Source: Auanema rhodensis (lineage: Eukaryota > Nematoda > Chromadorea > Rhabditida > Rhabditidae). From it: a DNA stretch of 64,000 nucleotides. Shown here piece after piece: positions 9,681-23,199 of this stretch. The notes beneath the pieces are model-generated. The model was not told the origin of the DNA. It ran no database searches and saw only the letters and a list, made by a program, of their open reading frames with translations. A program made the position numbers and the translations under genes. The stretch spans positions 18,267,267-18,331,266 of the forward strand of contig OZ059898.1 of NCBI GenBank assembly GCA_964057225.1. Direction: 5' to 3'. The first letter of the stretch is position 1. Every line of letters starts with the position of its first letter.

Positions 9681-12600
9681 AACATCTACTTTTTGCTAAA
9701 TTATTTTGAAATTTTTCGAAAAAATTTTTGTCAAAATGTTTTTGGAAGCAATGTTGAGTGTACATGGAAACTCAACATACACTAATGCATCATTTTTCAA
9801 ACGATCATAACTAATTTTTGTATTAAGCGTTTCTCAATGTAGTATAGTGCATTCGATGCGGATTTTTTAGCTGCGTCGATCTGTGTTATCAGATTTGCGC
9901 TAGCTTAAAAATGCACCGAGATATCAACTGAAATAAGTTCACACTTATATATCCTCGATTTTCACCCTGAAGAATTAATTTTTTTGTTGAAAAACATTGT
10001 CCATCGTGTTTGCCTTGAAAAAAGGAATCTTAAAACATCTACTTTTTGCTAAATTATTTTGAAATTTTTTGAAAAAATTTTTGTCAAAATGTTTTTGGAA
10101 GCAATGTTGAGTGTACATGGAAACTCAACATACACTAATGCATCATTTTTCAAACGATCATAACTAATTTTTGTATTAAGCGTTTCTCAAAGTAGTATAG
10201 TGCATTCGATGCGGATTTTTAAGCTGCGTCGATCTGTGTTATCAGATTTGCGCTAGCTTAAAAATGCACCGAGATATCAACTGATATAAGTTCACACTTA
10301 TATCCTCGATTTTCACCCTGAAGAATTAATTTTTTTGTTGAAAAACATTGTCCATCGTGTTTGCCTTGAAAAAAGGAATCTAAAAACATCTACTTTTTGC
10401 TAAATTATTTTGAAATTTTTTGAAAAAATTTTTGTCAAAATGTTTTTGGAAGCAATGTTGAGTGTGCATGGAAACTCAACATACACTAATGCATCATTTT
10501 TCAAACGATCATAACTAATTTTTGTATTAAGCGTTTTTCAATGTAGTATAGTGCATTTGATGCGGATTTTTTAGCTGCGTCGATCTGTGTTATCAGATTT
10601 GCGCTAGCTTAAAAATGCACCGAGATATCAACTGAAATAAGTTCACACTTATATATCCTCGATTTTCACCCTGAAGAATTAATTTTTTTGTTGAAAAACA
10701 TTGTCCATCGTGTTTGCCTTGAAAAAAGGAATCTAAAAACATCTACTTTTTGCTAAATTATTTTGAAATTTTTTGAAAAAATTTTTGTCAAAATGTTTTT
10801 GGAAGCAATGTTGAGTGTACATGGAAACTCAACATACACTAATGCATCATTTTTCAAACGATCATAACTAATTTTTGTATTAAGCGTTTCTCAAAGTAGT
10901 ATAGTGCATTCGATGCGGATTTTTAAGCTGCGTCGATCTGTGTTATCAGATTTGCGCTAGCTTAAAAATGCACCGAGATATCAACTGATATAAGTTCACA
11001 CTTATATCCTCGATTTTCACCCTGAAGAATTAATTTTTTTGTTGAAAAACATTGTCCATCGTGTTTGCCTTGAAAAAAGGAATCTAAAAACATCTACTTT
11101 TTGCTAAATTATTTTGAAATTTTTTGAAAAAATTTTTGTCAAAATGTTTTTGGAAGCAATGTTGAGTGTGCATGGAAACTCAACATACACTAATGCATCA
11201 TTTTTCAAACGATCATAACTAATTTTTGTATTAAGCGTTTTTCAATGTAGTATAGTGCATTTGATGCGGATTTTTTAGCTGCGTCGATCTGTGTTATCAG
11301 ATTTGCGCTAGCTTAAAAATGCACCGAGATATCAACTGAAATAAGTTCACACTTATATATCCTCGATTTTCACCCTGAAGAATTAATTTTTTTGTTGAAA
11401 AACATTGTCCATCGTGTTTGCCTTGAAAAAAAGGAATCTAAAAACATCTACTTTTTGCTAAATTATTTTGAAATTTTTTGAAAAAATTTTTGTCAAAATG
11501 TTTTTGGAAGCAATGTTGAGTGTACATGGAAACTCAACATACACTAATGCATCATTTTTCAAACGATCATAACTAATTTTTGTATTAAGCGTTTCTCAAA
11601 GTAGTATAGTGCATTCGATGCGGATTTTTAAGCTGCGTCGATCTGTGTTATCAGATTTGCGCTAGCTTAAAAATGCACCGAGATATCAACTGATATAAGT
11701 TCACACTTATTTCCTCGATTTTCACCCTGAAGAATTAATTTTTTCGTTGAATAACATTGTCCATCGTCTTTGCCTTGAAAAAAGGAATCTAAAAACATCT
11801 TCTTTTTGCTAAATTATTTTGAAATTTTTTGAAAAAATTTTTGTCAAAATGTTTTTGGAAGCAATGTTGAGTGTACATGGAAACTCAACATACACTAATG
11901 CATCATTTTTCAAACGATCATAACTAATTTTTGTATAAAGCGTTTCTCAATGTAGTATAGTGCATTCGATGCGGATTTTTAAGCTGCGTCGATCTGTATT
12001 ATCAGATTTGCGCTAGCTTAAAAATGCACCGAGATATCAACTGATATAAAATCACACTTATTTCCTCGATTTTCACCCTGAAGAATTAATTTTTTTGTTG
12101 AAAAACATTGTCCATCGTGTTTGCCTTGAAAAAAGGAATCTAAAAACATCTACTTTTTGCTAAATTATTTTGAAATTTTTTGAAAAAATTTTTGTCAAAA
12201 TGTTTTTGGAAGCAATGTTGAGTGTACATGGAAACTCAACATACACTAATGCATCATTTTTCAAACGATCATAACTAATTTTTGTATAAAGCGTTTCTCA
12301 ATGTAGTATAGTGCATTCGATGCGGATTTTTAAGCTACGTCGATCTGTATTATCAGATTTGCGCTAGCTTAAAAATGCACCGAGATATCAACTGATATAA
12401 AATCACACTTATATCCTCGATTTTCACCCTGAAGAATTAATTTTTTCGTTGAAAAACATTGTCCATCGTGTTTGCCTTGAAAAAAGGAATCTAAAAACAT
12501 CTACTTTTTGCTAAATTATTTTGAAATTTTTCGAAAAAATTTTTGTCAAAATGTTTTTGGAAGCAATGTTGAGTGTACATGGAAACTCAACATACACTAA

Positions 12601-14762
12601 TGCATCATTTTTCAAACGATCATAACTAATTTTTGTATTAAGCGTTTCTCAATGTAGTATAGTGCATTCGATGCGGATTTTTTAGCTGCGTCGATCTGTG
12701 TTATCAGATTTGCGCTAGCTTAAAAATGCACCGAGATATCAACTGAAATAAGTTCACACTTATATATCCTCGATTTTCACCCTGAAGAATTAATTTTTTT
12801 GTTGAAAAACATTGTCCATCGTGTTTGCCTTGAAAAAAGGAATCTAAAAACATCTACTTTTTGCTAAATTATTTTGAAATTTTTTGAAAAAATTTTTGTC
12901 AAAATGTTTTTGGAAGCAATGTTGAGTGTACATGGAAACTCAACATACACTAATGCATCATTTTTCAAACGATCATAACTAATTTTTGTATTAAGCGTTT
13001 CTCAAAGTAGTATAGTGCATTCGATGCGGATTTTTAAGCTGCGTCGATCTGTGTTATCAGATTTGCGCTAGCTTAAAAATGCACCGAGATATCAACTGAT
13101 ATAAGTTCACACTTATATCCTCGATTTTCACCCTGAAGAATTAATTTTTTTGTTGAAAAACATTGTCCATCGTGTTTGCCTTGAAAAAAGGAATCTAAAA
13201 ACATCTACTTTTTGCTAAATTATTTTGAAATTTTTTGAAAAAATTTTTGTCAAAATGTTTTTGGAAGCAATGTTGAGTGTGCATGGAAACTCAACATACA
13301 CTAATGCATCATTTTTCAAACGATCATAACTAATTTTTGTATTAAGCGTTTTTCAATGTAGTATAGTGCATTTGATGCGGATTTTTTAGCTGCGTCGATC
13401 TGTGTTATCAGATTTGCGCTAGCTTAAAAATGCACCGAGATATCAACTGAAATAAGTTCACACTTATATATCCTCGATTTTCACCCTGAAGAATTAATTT
13501 TTTTGTTGAAAAACATTGTCCATCGTGTTTGCCTTGAAAAAAGGAATCTAAAAACATCTACTTTTTGCTAAATTATTTTGAAATTTTTTGAAAAAATTTT
13601 TGTCAAAATGTTTTTGGAAGCAATGTTGAGTGTACATGGAAACTCAACATACACTAATGCATCATTTTTCAAACGATCATAACTAATTTTTGTATTAAGC
13701 GTTTCTCAAAGTAGTATAGTGCATTCGATGCGGATTTTTAAGCTGCGTCGATCTGTGTTATCAGATTTGCGCTAGCTTAAAAATGCACCGAGATATCAAC
13801 TGATATAAGTTCACACTTATATCCTCGATTTTCACCCTGAAGAATTAATTTTTTTGTTGAAAAACATTGTCCATCGTGTTTGCCTTGAAAAAAGGAATCT
13901 AAAAACATCTACTTTTTGCTAAATTATTTTGAAATTTTTTGAAAAAATTTTTGTCAAAATGTTTTTGGAAGCAATGTTGAGTGTGCATGGAAACTCAACA
14001 TACACTAATGCATCATTTTTCAAACGATCATAACTAATTTTTGTATTAAGCGTTTTTCAATGTAGTATAGTGCATTTGATGCGGATTTTTTAGCTGCGTC
14101 GATCTGTGTTATCAGATTTGCGCTAGCTTAAAAATGCACCGAGATATCAACTGAAATAAGTTCACACTTATATATCCTCGATTTTCACCCTGAAGAATTA
14201 ATTTTTTTGTTGAAAAACATTGTCCATCGTGTTTGCCTTGAAAAAAGGAATCTAAAAACATCTACTTTTTGCTAAATTATTTTGAAATTTTTTGAAAAAA
14301 TTTTTGTCAAAATGTTTTTGGAAGCAATGTTGAGTGTACATGGAAACTCAACATACACTAATGCATCATTTTTCAAACGATCATAACTAATTTTTGTATT
14401 AAGCGTTTCTCAAAGTAGTATAGTGCATTCGATGCGGATTTTTAAGCTGCGTCGATCTGTGTTATCAGATTTGCGCTAGCTTAAAAATGCACCGAGATAT
14501 CAACTGATATAAGTTCACACTTATTTCCTCGATTTTCACCCTGAAGAATTAATTTTTTCGTTGAATAACATTGTCCATCGTCTTTGCCTTGAAAAAAGGA
14601 ATCTAAAAACATCTTCTTTTTGCTAAATTATTTTGAAATTTTTTGAAAAAATTTTTGTCAAAATGTTTTTGGAAGCAATGTTGAGTGTACATGGAAACTC
14701 AACATACACTAATGCATCATTTTTCAAACGATCATAACTAATTTTTGTATAAAGCGTTTCTC
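9134..14762. repeat. 8-monomer higher-order unit, about 2,815-bp period, two copies
   Basis: Copy 1 is 9134-11948 (2,815 bp) and copy 2 is 11949-14762 (2,814 bp). The order is the same in both: ATAAAATCAC with TATTTCC; ATAAAATCAC with AAGCTACGTCG; type C; type D; C with GCATTTGATG; D; C with GCATTTGATG; then B after AAAGTAG. The one-base difference is an extra A in monomer 11244. The first copy overlaps the 3' part of the 5-mer unit upstream, so the two duplications happened in sequence. Its last four to five monomers contain a 704-bp C+D dimer repeated twice (10540 and 11244; 13355 and 14059). Confidence 0.78.
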
Positions 14763-17700
14763 AATGTAGTATAGTGCATTCGATGCGGATTTTTAAGCTG
14801 CGTCGATCTGTATTATCAGATTTGCGCTAGCTTAAAAATGCACCGAGATATCAACTGATATAGGTTCACACTTATATCCTCGATTTTCACCCTGAAGAAT
14901 TAATTTTTTTGTTGAAAAACATTGTCCATCGTGTTTGCCTTGAAAAAAGGAATCTAAAAACATCTACTTTTTGCTAAATTATTTTGAAATTTTTTGAAAA
15001 AATTTTTGTCAAAATGTTTTTGGAAGCAATGTTGAGTGTACATGGAAACTCAACATACACTAATGCATCATTTTTCAAACGATCATAACTAATTTTTGTA
15101 TTAAGCGTTTCTCAAAGTAGTATAGTGCATTCGATGCGGATTTTTAAGCTGCGTCGATCTGTGTTATCAGATTTGCGCTAGCTTAAAAATGCACCGAGAT
15201 ATCAACTGATATAAGTTCACACTTATATCCTCGATTTTCACCCTGAAGAATTAATTTTTTTGTTGAAAAACATTGTCCATCGTGTTTGCCTTGAAAGAAG
15301 GAATCTAAAAACATCTACTTTTTGCTAAATTATTTTGAAATTTTTTGAAAAAATTTTTGTCAAAATGTTTTTGGAAGCAATGTTGAGTGTGCATGGAAAC
15401 TCAACATACACTAATGCATCATTTTTCAAACGATCATAACTAATTTTTGTATAAAGCGTTTCTCAATGTAGTATAGTGCATTCGATGCGGATTTTTAAGC
15501 TGCGTCGATCTGTGTTATCATATTTGCGCTAGCGTAAAAATGCACCGAGATATCAACTGATATAAGTTCACACTTATATCCTCGATTTTCACCCTGAAGA
15601 ATTAATTTTTTTGTTGAATAACATCGTCCATCGTCTTTGCCTTGAAAAAAGAAATCTAAAAACATTTACTTTTTGCGAAATTATTTTGAAATTTTTTGAA
15701 AAAATTTTTGTCAAAATGTTTTTGGAAGCAATGTTGAGTGTACATGGAAACTCAACATACACTAATGCATCATTTTTCAAACGATCATAACTAATTTTTG
15801 TATTAAGCGTTTCTCAATGTAGTATAGTGCATTCGATGCGGATTTTTTAGCTGCGTCGATCTGTGTTATCAGATTTGCGCTAGCTTAAAAATGCACCGAG
15901 ATATCAACTGAAATAAGTTCACACTTATATATCCTCGATTTTCACCCTGAAGAATTAATTTTTTTGTTGAAAAACATTGTCCATCGTGTTTGCCTTGAAA
16001 AAAGGAATCTAAAAACATCTACTTTTTGCTAAATTATTTTGAAATTTTTTGAAAAAATTTTTGTCAAAATGTTTTTGGAAGCAATGTTGAGTGTACATGG
16101 AAACTCAACATACACTAATGCATCATTTTTCAAACGATCATAACTAATTTTTGTATTAAGCGTTTCTCAAAGTAGTATAGTGCATTCGATGCGGATTTTT
16201 AAGCTGCGTCGATCTGTGTTATCAGATTTGCGCTAGCTTAAAAATGCACCGAGATATCAACTGATATAAGTTCACACTTATTTCCTCGATTTTCACCCTG
16301 AAGAATTAATTTTTTCGTTGAATAACATTGTCCATCGTCTTTGCCTTGAAAAAAGGAATCTAAAAACATCTTCTTTTTGCTAAATTATTTTGAAATTTTT
16401 TGAAAAAATTTTTGTCAAAATGTTTTTGGAAGCAATGTTGAGTGTGCATGGAAACTCAACATACACTAATGCATCATTTTTCAAACGATCATAACTAATT
16501 TTTGTATTAAGCGTTTTTCAATGTAGTATAGTGCATTTGATGCGGATTTTTTAGCTGCGTCGATCTGTGTTATCAGATTTGCGCTAGCTTAAAAATGCAC
16601 CGAGATATCAACTGAAATAAGTTCACACTTATATATCCTCGATTTTCACCCTGAAGAATTAATTTTTTTGTTGAAAAACATTGTCCATCGTGTTTGCCTT
16701 GAAAAAAGGAATCTAAAAACATCTACTTTTTGCTAAATTATTTTGAAATTTTTTGAAAAAATTTTTGTCAAAATGTTTTTGGAAGCAATGTTGAGTGTAC
16801 ATGGAAACTCAACATACACTAATGCATCATTTTTCAAACGATCATAACTAATTTTTGTATTAAGCGTTTCTCAAAGTAGTATAGTGCATTCGATGCGGAT
16901 TTTTAAGCTGCGTCGATCTGTGTTATCAGATTTGCGCTAGCTTAAAAATGCACCGAGATATCAACTGATATAAGTTCACACTTATATCCTCGATTTTCAC
17001 CCTGAAGAATTAATTTTTTTGTTGAAAAACATTGTCCATCGTGTTTGCCTTGAAAAAAGGAATCTAAAAACATCTACTTTTTGCTAAATTATTTTGAAAT
17101 TTTTTGAAAAAATTTTTGTCAAAATGTTTTTGGAAGCAATGTTGAGTGTGCATGGAAACTCAACATACACTAATGCATCATTTTTCAAACGATCATAACT
17201 AATTTTTGTATTAAGCGTTTTTCAATGTAGTATAGTGCATTTGATGCGGATTTTTTAGCTGCGTCGATCTGTGTTATCAGATTTGCGCTAGCTTAAAAAT
17301 GCACCGAGATATCAACTGAAATAAGTTCACACTTATATATCCTCGATTTTCACCCTGAAGAATTAATTTTTTTGTTGAAAAACATTGTCCATCGTGTTTG
17401 CCTTGAAAAAAGGAATCTAAAAACATCTACTTTTTGCTAAATTATTTTGAAATTTTTTGAAAAAATTTTTGTCAAAATGTTTTTGGAAGCAATGTTGAGT
17501 GTACATGGAAACTCAACATACACTAATGCATCATTTTTCAAACGATCATAACTAATTTTTGTATTAAGCGTTTCTCAAAGTAGTATAGTGCATTCGATGC
17601 GGATTTTTAAGCTGCGTCGATCTGTGTTATCAGATTTGCGCTAGCTTAAAAATGCACCGAGATATCAACTGATATAAGTTCACACTTATTTCCTCGATTT

Positions 17701-19684
17701 TCACCCTGAAGAATTAATTTTTTCGTTGAATAACATTGTCCATCGTCTTTGCCTTGAAAAAAGGAATCTAAAAACATCTTCTTTTTGCTAAATTATTTTG
17801 AAATTTTTTGAAAAAATTTTTGTCAAAATGTTTTTGGAAGCAATGTTGAGTGTACATGGAAACTCAACATACACTAATGCATCATTTTTCAAACGATCAT
17901 AACTAATTTTTGTATAAAGCGTTTCTCAATGTAGTATAGTGCATTCGATGCGGATTTTTAAGCTGCGTCGATCTGTATTATCAGATTTGCGCTAGCTTAA
18001 AAATGCACCGAGATATCAACTGATATAGGTTCACACTTATATCCTCGATTTTCACCCTGAAGAATTAATTTTTTTGTTGAAAAACATTGTCCATCGTGTT
18101 TGCCTTGAAAAAAGGAATCTAAAAACATCTACTTTTTGCTAAATTATTTTGAAATTTTTTGAAAAAATTTTTGTCAAAATGTTTTTGGAAGCAATGTTGA
18201 GTGTACATGGAAACTCAACATACACTAATGCATCATTTTTCAAACGATCATAACTAATTTTTGTATTAAGCGTTTCTCAAAGTAGTATAGTGCATTCGAT
18301 GCGGATTTTTAAGCTGCGTCGATCTGTGTTATCAGATTTGCGCTAGCTTAAAAATGCACCGAGATATCAACTGATATAAGTTCACACTTATATCCTCGAT
18401 TTTCACCCTGAAGAATTAATTTTTTTGTTGAAAAACATTGTCCATCGTGTTTGCCTTGAAAGAAGGAATCTAAAAACATCTACTTTTTGCTAAATTATTT
18501 TGAAATTTTTTGAAAAAATTTTTGTCAAAATGTTTTTGGAAGCAATGTTGAGTGTGCATGGAAACTCAACATACACTAATGCATCATTTTTCAAACGATC
18601 ATAACTAATTTTTGTATAAAGCGTTTCTCAATGTAGTATAGTGCATTCGATGCGGATTTTTAAGCTGCGTCGATCTGTGTTATCATATTTGCGCTAGCGT
18701 AAAAATGCACCGAGATATCAACTGATATAAGTTCACACTTATATCCTCGATTTTCACCCTGAAGAATTAATTTTTTTGTTGAATAACATCGTCCATCGTC
18801 TTTGCCTTGAAAAAAGAAATCTAAAAACATTTACTTTTTGCGAAATTATTTTGAAATTTTTTGAAAAAATTTTTGTCAAAATGTTTTTGGAAGCAATGTT
18901 GAGTGTACATGGAAACTCAACATACACTAATGCATCATTTTTCAAACGATCATAACTAATTTTTGTATTAAGCGTTTCTCAATGTAGTATAGTGCATTCG
19001 ATGCGGATTTTTTAGCTGCGTCGATCTGTGTTATCAGATTTGCGCTAGCTTAAAAATGCACCGAGATATCAACTGAAATAAGTTCACACTTATATATCCT
19101 CGATTTTCACCCTGAAGAATTAATTTTTTTGTTGAAAAACATTGTCCATCGTGTTTGCCTTGAAAAAAGGAATCTAAAAACATCTACTTTTTGCTAAATT
19201 ATTTTGAAATTTTTTGAAAAAATTTTTGTCAAAATGTTTTTGGAAGCAATGTTGAGTGTACATGGAAACTCAACATACACTAATGCATCATTTTTCAAAC
19301 GATCATAACTAATTTTTGTATTAAGCGTTTCTCAAAGTAGTATAGTGCATTCGATGCGGATTTTTAAGCTGCGTCGATCTGTGTTATCAGATTTGCGCTA
19401 GCTTAAAAATGCACCGAGATATCAACTGATATAAGTTCACACTTATTTCCTCGATTTTCACCCTGAAGAATTAATTTTTTCGTTGAATAACATTGTCCAT
19501 CGTCTTTGCCTTGAAAAAAGGAATCTAAAAACATCTTCTTTTTGCTAAATTATTTTGAAATTTTTTGAAAAAATTTTTGTCAAAATGTTTTTGGAAGCAA
19601 TGTTGAGTGTACATGGAAACTCAACATACACTAATGCATCATTTTTCAAACGATCATAACTAATTTTTGTATTAAGCGTTTCTC
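13355..19684. repeat. 9-monomer higher-order unit, 3,165-bp period, two copies
   Basis: Copy 1 is 13355-16519 and copy 2 is 16520-19684. This is the longest duplicated unit in the window. Rare shared marks, each offset by exactly 3,165 bp, include ATATAGGTTCAC (monomers 14763 and 17928), CCTTGAAAGAAGG (15114 and 18279), TCATATTTGCG with GCTAGCGTAAAA (15465 and 18630), and AACATCGTCC with CATTTACTTTTTGCGAAATT (15465 and 18630). Homology appears to begin near 13,280 and stop near 19,605, because TGTGCATGG at 16,445 is TGTACATGG at 19,610. I found no differences between the copies where I compared them, which suggests a recent event or an assembly duplication. Confidence 0.82.
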
Positions 19685-22600
19685 AATGTAGTATAGTGCA
19701 TTCGATGCGGATTTTTTAGCTGCGTCGATCTGTGTTATCAGATTTGCGCTAGCTTAAAAATGCACCGAGATATCAACTGAAATAAGTTCACACTTATATA
19801 TCCTCGATTTTCACCCTGAAGAATTAATTTTTTTGTTGAAAAACATTGTCCATCGTGTTTGCCTTGAAAAAAGGAATCTAAAAACATCTACTTTTTGCTA
19901 AATTATTTTGAAATTTTTTGAAAAAATTTTTGTCAAAATGTTTTTGGAAGCAATGTTGAGTGTACATGGAAACTCAACATACACTAAAGCATCATTTTTC
20001 AAACGATCATAACTAATTTTTGTATTAAGCGTTTCTCAAAGTAGTATAGTGCATTCGATGCGGATTTTTAAGCTGCGTCGATCTGTGTTATCAGATTTGC
20101 GCTAGCTTAAAAATGCACCGAGATATCAACTGATATAAGTTCACACTTATTTCCTCGATTTTCACCCTGAAGAATTAATTTTTTCGTTGAATAACATTGT
20201 CCATCGTCTTTGCCTTGAAAAAAGGAATCTAAAAACATCTACTTTTTGCTAAATTATTTTGAAATTTTTTGAAAAAATTTTTGTCAAAATGTTTTTGGAA
20301 GCAATGTTGAGTGTACATGGAAACTCAACATACACTAATGCATCATTTTTCAAACGATCATAACTAATTTTTGTATTAAGCGTTTCTCAATGTAGTATAG
20401 TGCATTCGATGCGGATTTTTAAGCTGCGTCGATCTGTGTTATCAGATTTGCGCTAGCTTAAAAATGCACCGAGATATCAACTGATATAAGTTCACACTTA
20501 TTTCCTCGATTTTCACCCTGAAGAATTAATTTTTTCGTTGAATAACAATGTCCATCGTCTTTGCCTTGAAAAACTAAATCTGAAAACATCTACTTTTTGC
20601 TAAATTGTTTTGAAATTTTTCGAAAAAATTTTTGTCAAAATGTTTTTGGAAGCAATGTTGAGTGTACATGGAAACTCAACATACACTAATGCATCATTTT
20701 TCAAACGATCATAACTAATTTTTGTATAAAGCGTTTCTCAATGTAGTATAGTGCATTCGATGCGGATTTTTAAGCTGCGTCGATCTGTGTTATCAGATTT
20801 GCGCTAGCTTAAAAATGCACCGAGATATCAACTGATATAAGTTCACACTTATTTCCTCGATTTTCACCCTGAAGAATTAATTTTTTCGTTGAATAACATT
20901 GTCCATCGTCTTTGCCTTGAAAAAAGGAATCTAAAAACATCTTCTCTTTGCTAAATTATTTTGAAATTTTTTGAAAAAATTTTTGTCAAAATGTTTTTGG
21001 AAGCAATGTTGAGTGTACATGGAAACTCAACATACACTAATGCATCATTTTTCAAACGATGATAACTAATTTTTGTATAAAGCGTTTCTCAATGTAGTAT
21101 AGTGCATTCGATGCGGATTTTTAAGCTGCGTCGATCTGTATTATCAGATTTGCGCTAGCTTAAAAATGCACCGAGATATCAACTGATATAAGTTCACACT
21201 TATTTCCTCGATTTTCACCCTGAAGAATTAATTTTTTCGTTGAATAACATTGTCCATCGTCTTTGCCTTGAAAAAAGGAATCTAAAAACATCTTCTTTTT
21301 GCTAAATTATTTTGAAATTTTTTGAAAAAATTTTTGTCAAAATGTTTTTGGAAGCAATGTTGAGTGTACATGGAAACTCAACATACACTAATGCATCATT
21401 TTTCAAACGATCATAACTAATTTTTGTATAAAGCGTTTCTCAATGTAGTATAGTGCATTCGATGCGGATTTTTTAGCTGCGTCGATCTGTGTTATCAGAT
21501 TTGCGCTAGCTTAAAAATGCACCGAGATATCAACTGAAATAAGTTCACACTTATATATCCTCGATTTTCACCCTGAAGAATTAATTTTTTTGTTGAAAAA
21601 CATTGTCCATCGTGTTTGCCTTCAAAAAAAGGAATCTAAAAACATCTACTTTTTGCTAAATTATTTTGAAATTTTTTGAAAAAATTTTTGTCAAAATGTT
21701 TTTGGAAGCAATGTTGAGTGTACATGGAAACTCAACATACACTAATGCATCATTTTTCAAACGATCATAACTAATTTTTGTATTAAGCGTTTCTCAAAGT
21801 AGTATAGTGCATTCGATGCGGATTTTTAAGCTGCGTCGATCTGTGTTATCAGATTTGCGCTAGCTTAAAAATGCACCGAGATATCAACTGATATAAGTTC
21901 ACACTTATATCCTCGATTTTCACCCTGAAGAATTAATTTTTTTGTTGAAAAATATTGTCCATCGTGTTTGCCTTGAAAAAAGGAATCTAAAAACATCTAC
22001 TTTTTGCTAAATTATTTTGAAATTTTTTGAAAAAATGTTTGTCAAAATGTTTTTGGAAGCAATGTTGAGTGTGCATGGAAACTCAACATACACTAATGCA
22101 TCATTTTTCAAACGATCATAACTAATTTTTGTATAAAGCGTTTCTCAATGTAGTATAGTGCATTCGATGCGGATTTTTAAGCTGCGTCGATCTGTGTTAT
22201 CAGATTTGCGCTAGCTTAAAAATGCACCGAGATATCAACTGATATAAGTTCACACTTATTTCCTCGATTTTCACCCTGAAGAATTAATTTTTTCGTTGAA
22301 TAACATTGTCCATCGTCTTTGCCTTGAAAAAAGAAATCTAAAAACATCTTCTTTTTGCTAAATTATTTTGAAATTTTTTGAAAAAATTTTTGTCAAAATG
22401 TTTTTGGAAGCAATGTTGAGTGTACATGGAAACTCAACATACACTAATGCATCATTTTTCAAACGATCATAACTAATTTTTGTATAAAGCGTTTTTCAAT
22501 GTAGTATAGTGCATTCGATGCGGATTTTTAAGCTGCGTCGATCTGTATTATCAGATTTGCGCTAGCTTAAAAATGCACCGAGATATCAACTGATATAAGT

Positions 22601-23199
22601 TCACACTTATTTCCTCGATTTTCACCCTGAAGAATTAATTTTTTCGTTGAATAACATTGTCCATCGTCTTTGCCTTGAAAAAAGGAATCTAAAAACATCT
22701 TCTTTTCGCTAAATTATTTTGAAATTTTTTGAAAAAATTTTTGTCAAAATGTTTTTGGAAGCAATGTTGAGTGTACATGGAAACTCAACATACACTAATG
22801 CATCATTTTTCAAACGATCATAACTAATTTTTGTATAAAGCGTTTCTCAATGTAGTATAGTGCATTCAATGCGGATTTTTAAGCTGCGTCGATCTGTATT
22901 ATCAGATTTGCGCTAGCTTAAAAATGCACCGAGATATCAACTGATATAAGTTCACACTTATATCCTCGATTTTCACCCTGAAGAATTAATTTTTTCGTTG
23001 AAAAACATTGTCCATCGTGTTTGCCTTGGAAAAAGGAATCTAAAAACATCTACTTTTTGCTAAATTATTTTGAAATTTTTCGAAAAAATTTTTGTCAAAA
23101 TGTTTTTGGAAGCAATGTTGAGTGTACATGGAAACTCAACATACACTAATGCATCATTTTTCAAACGATCATAACTAATTTTTGTATTAAGCGTTTCTC

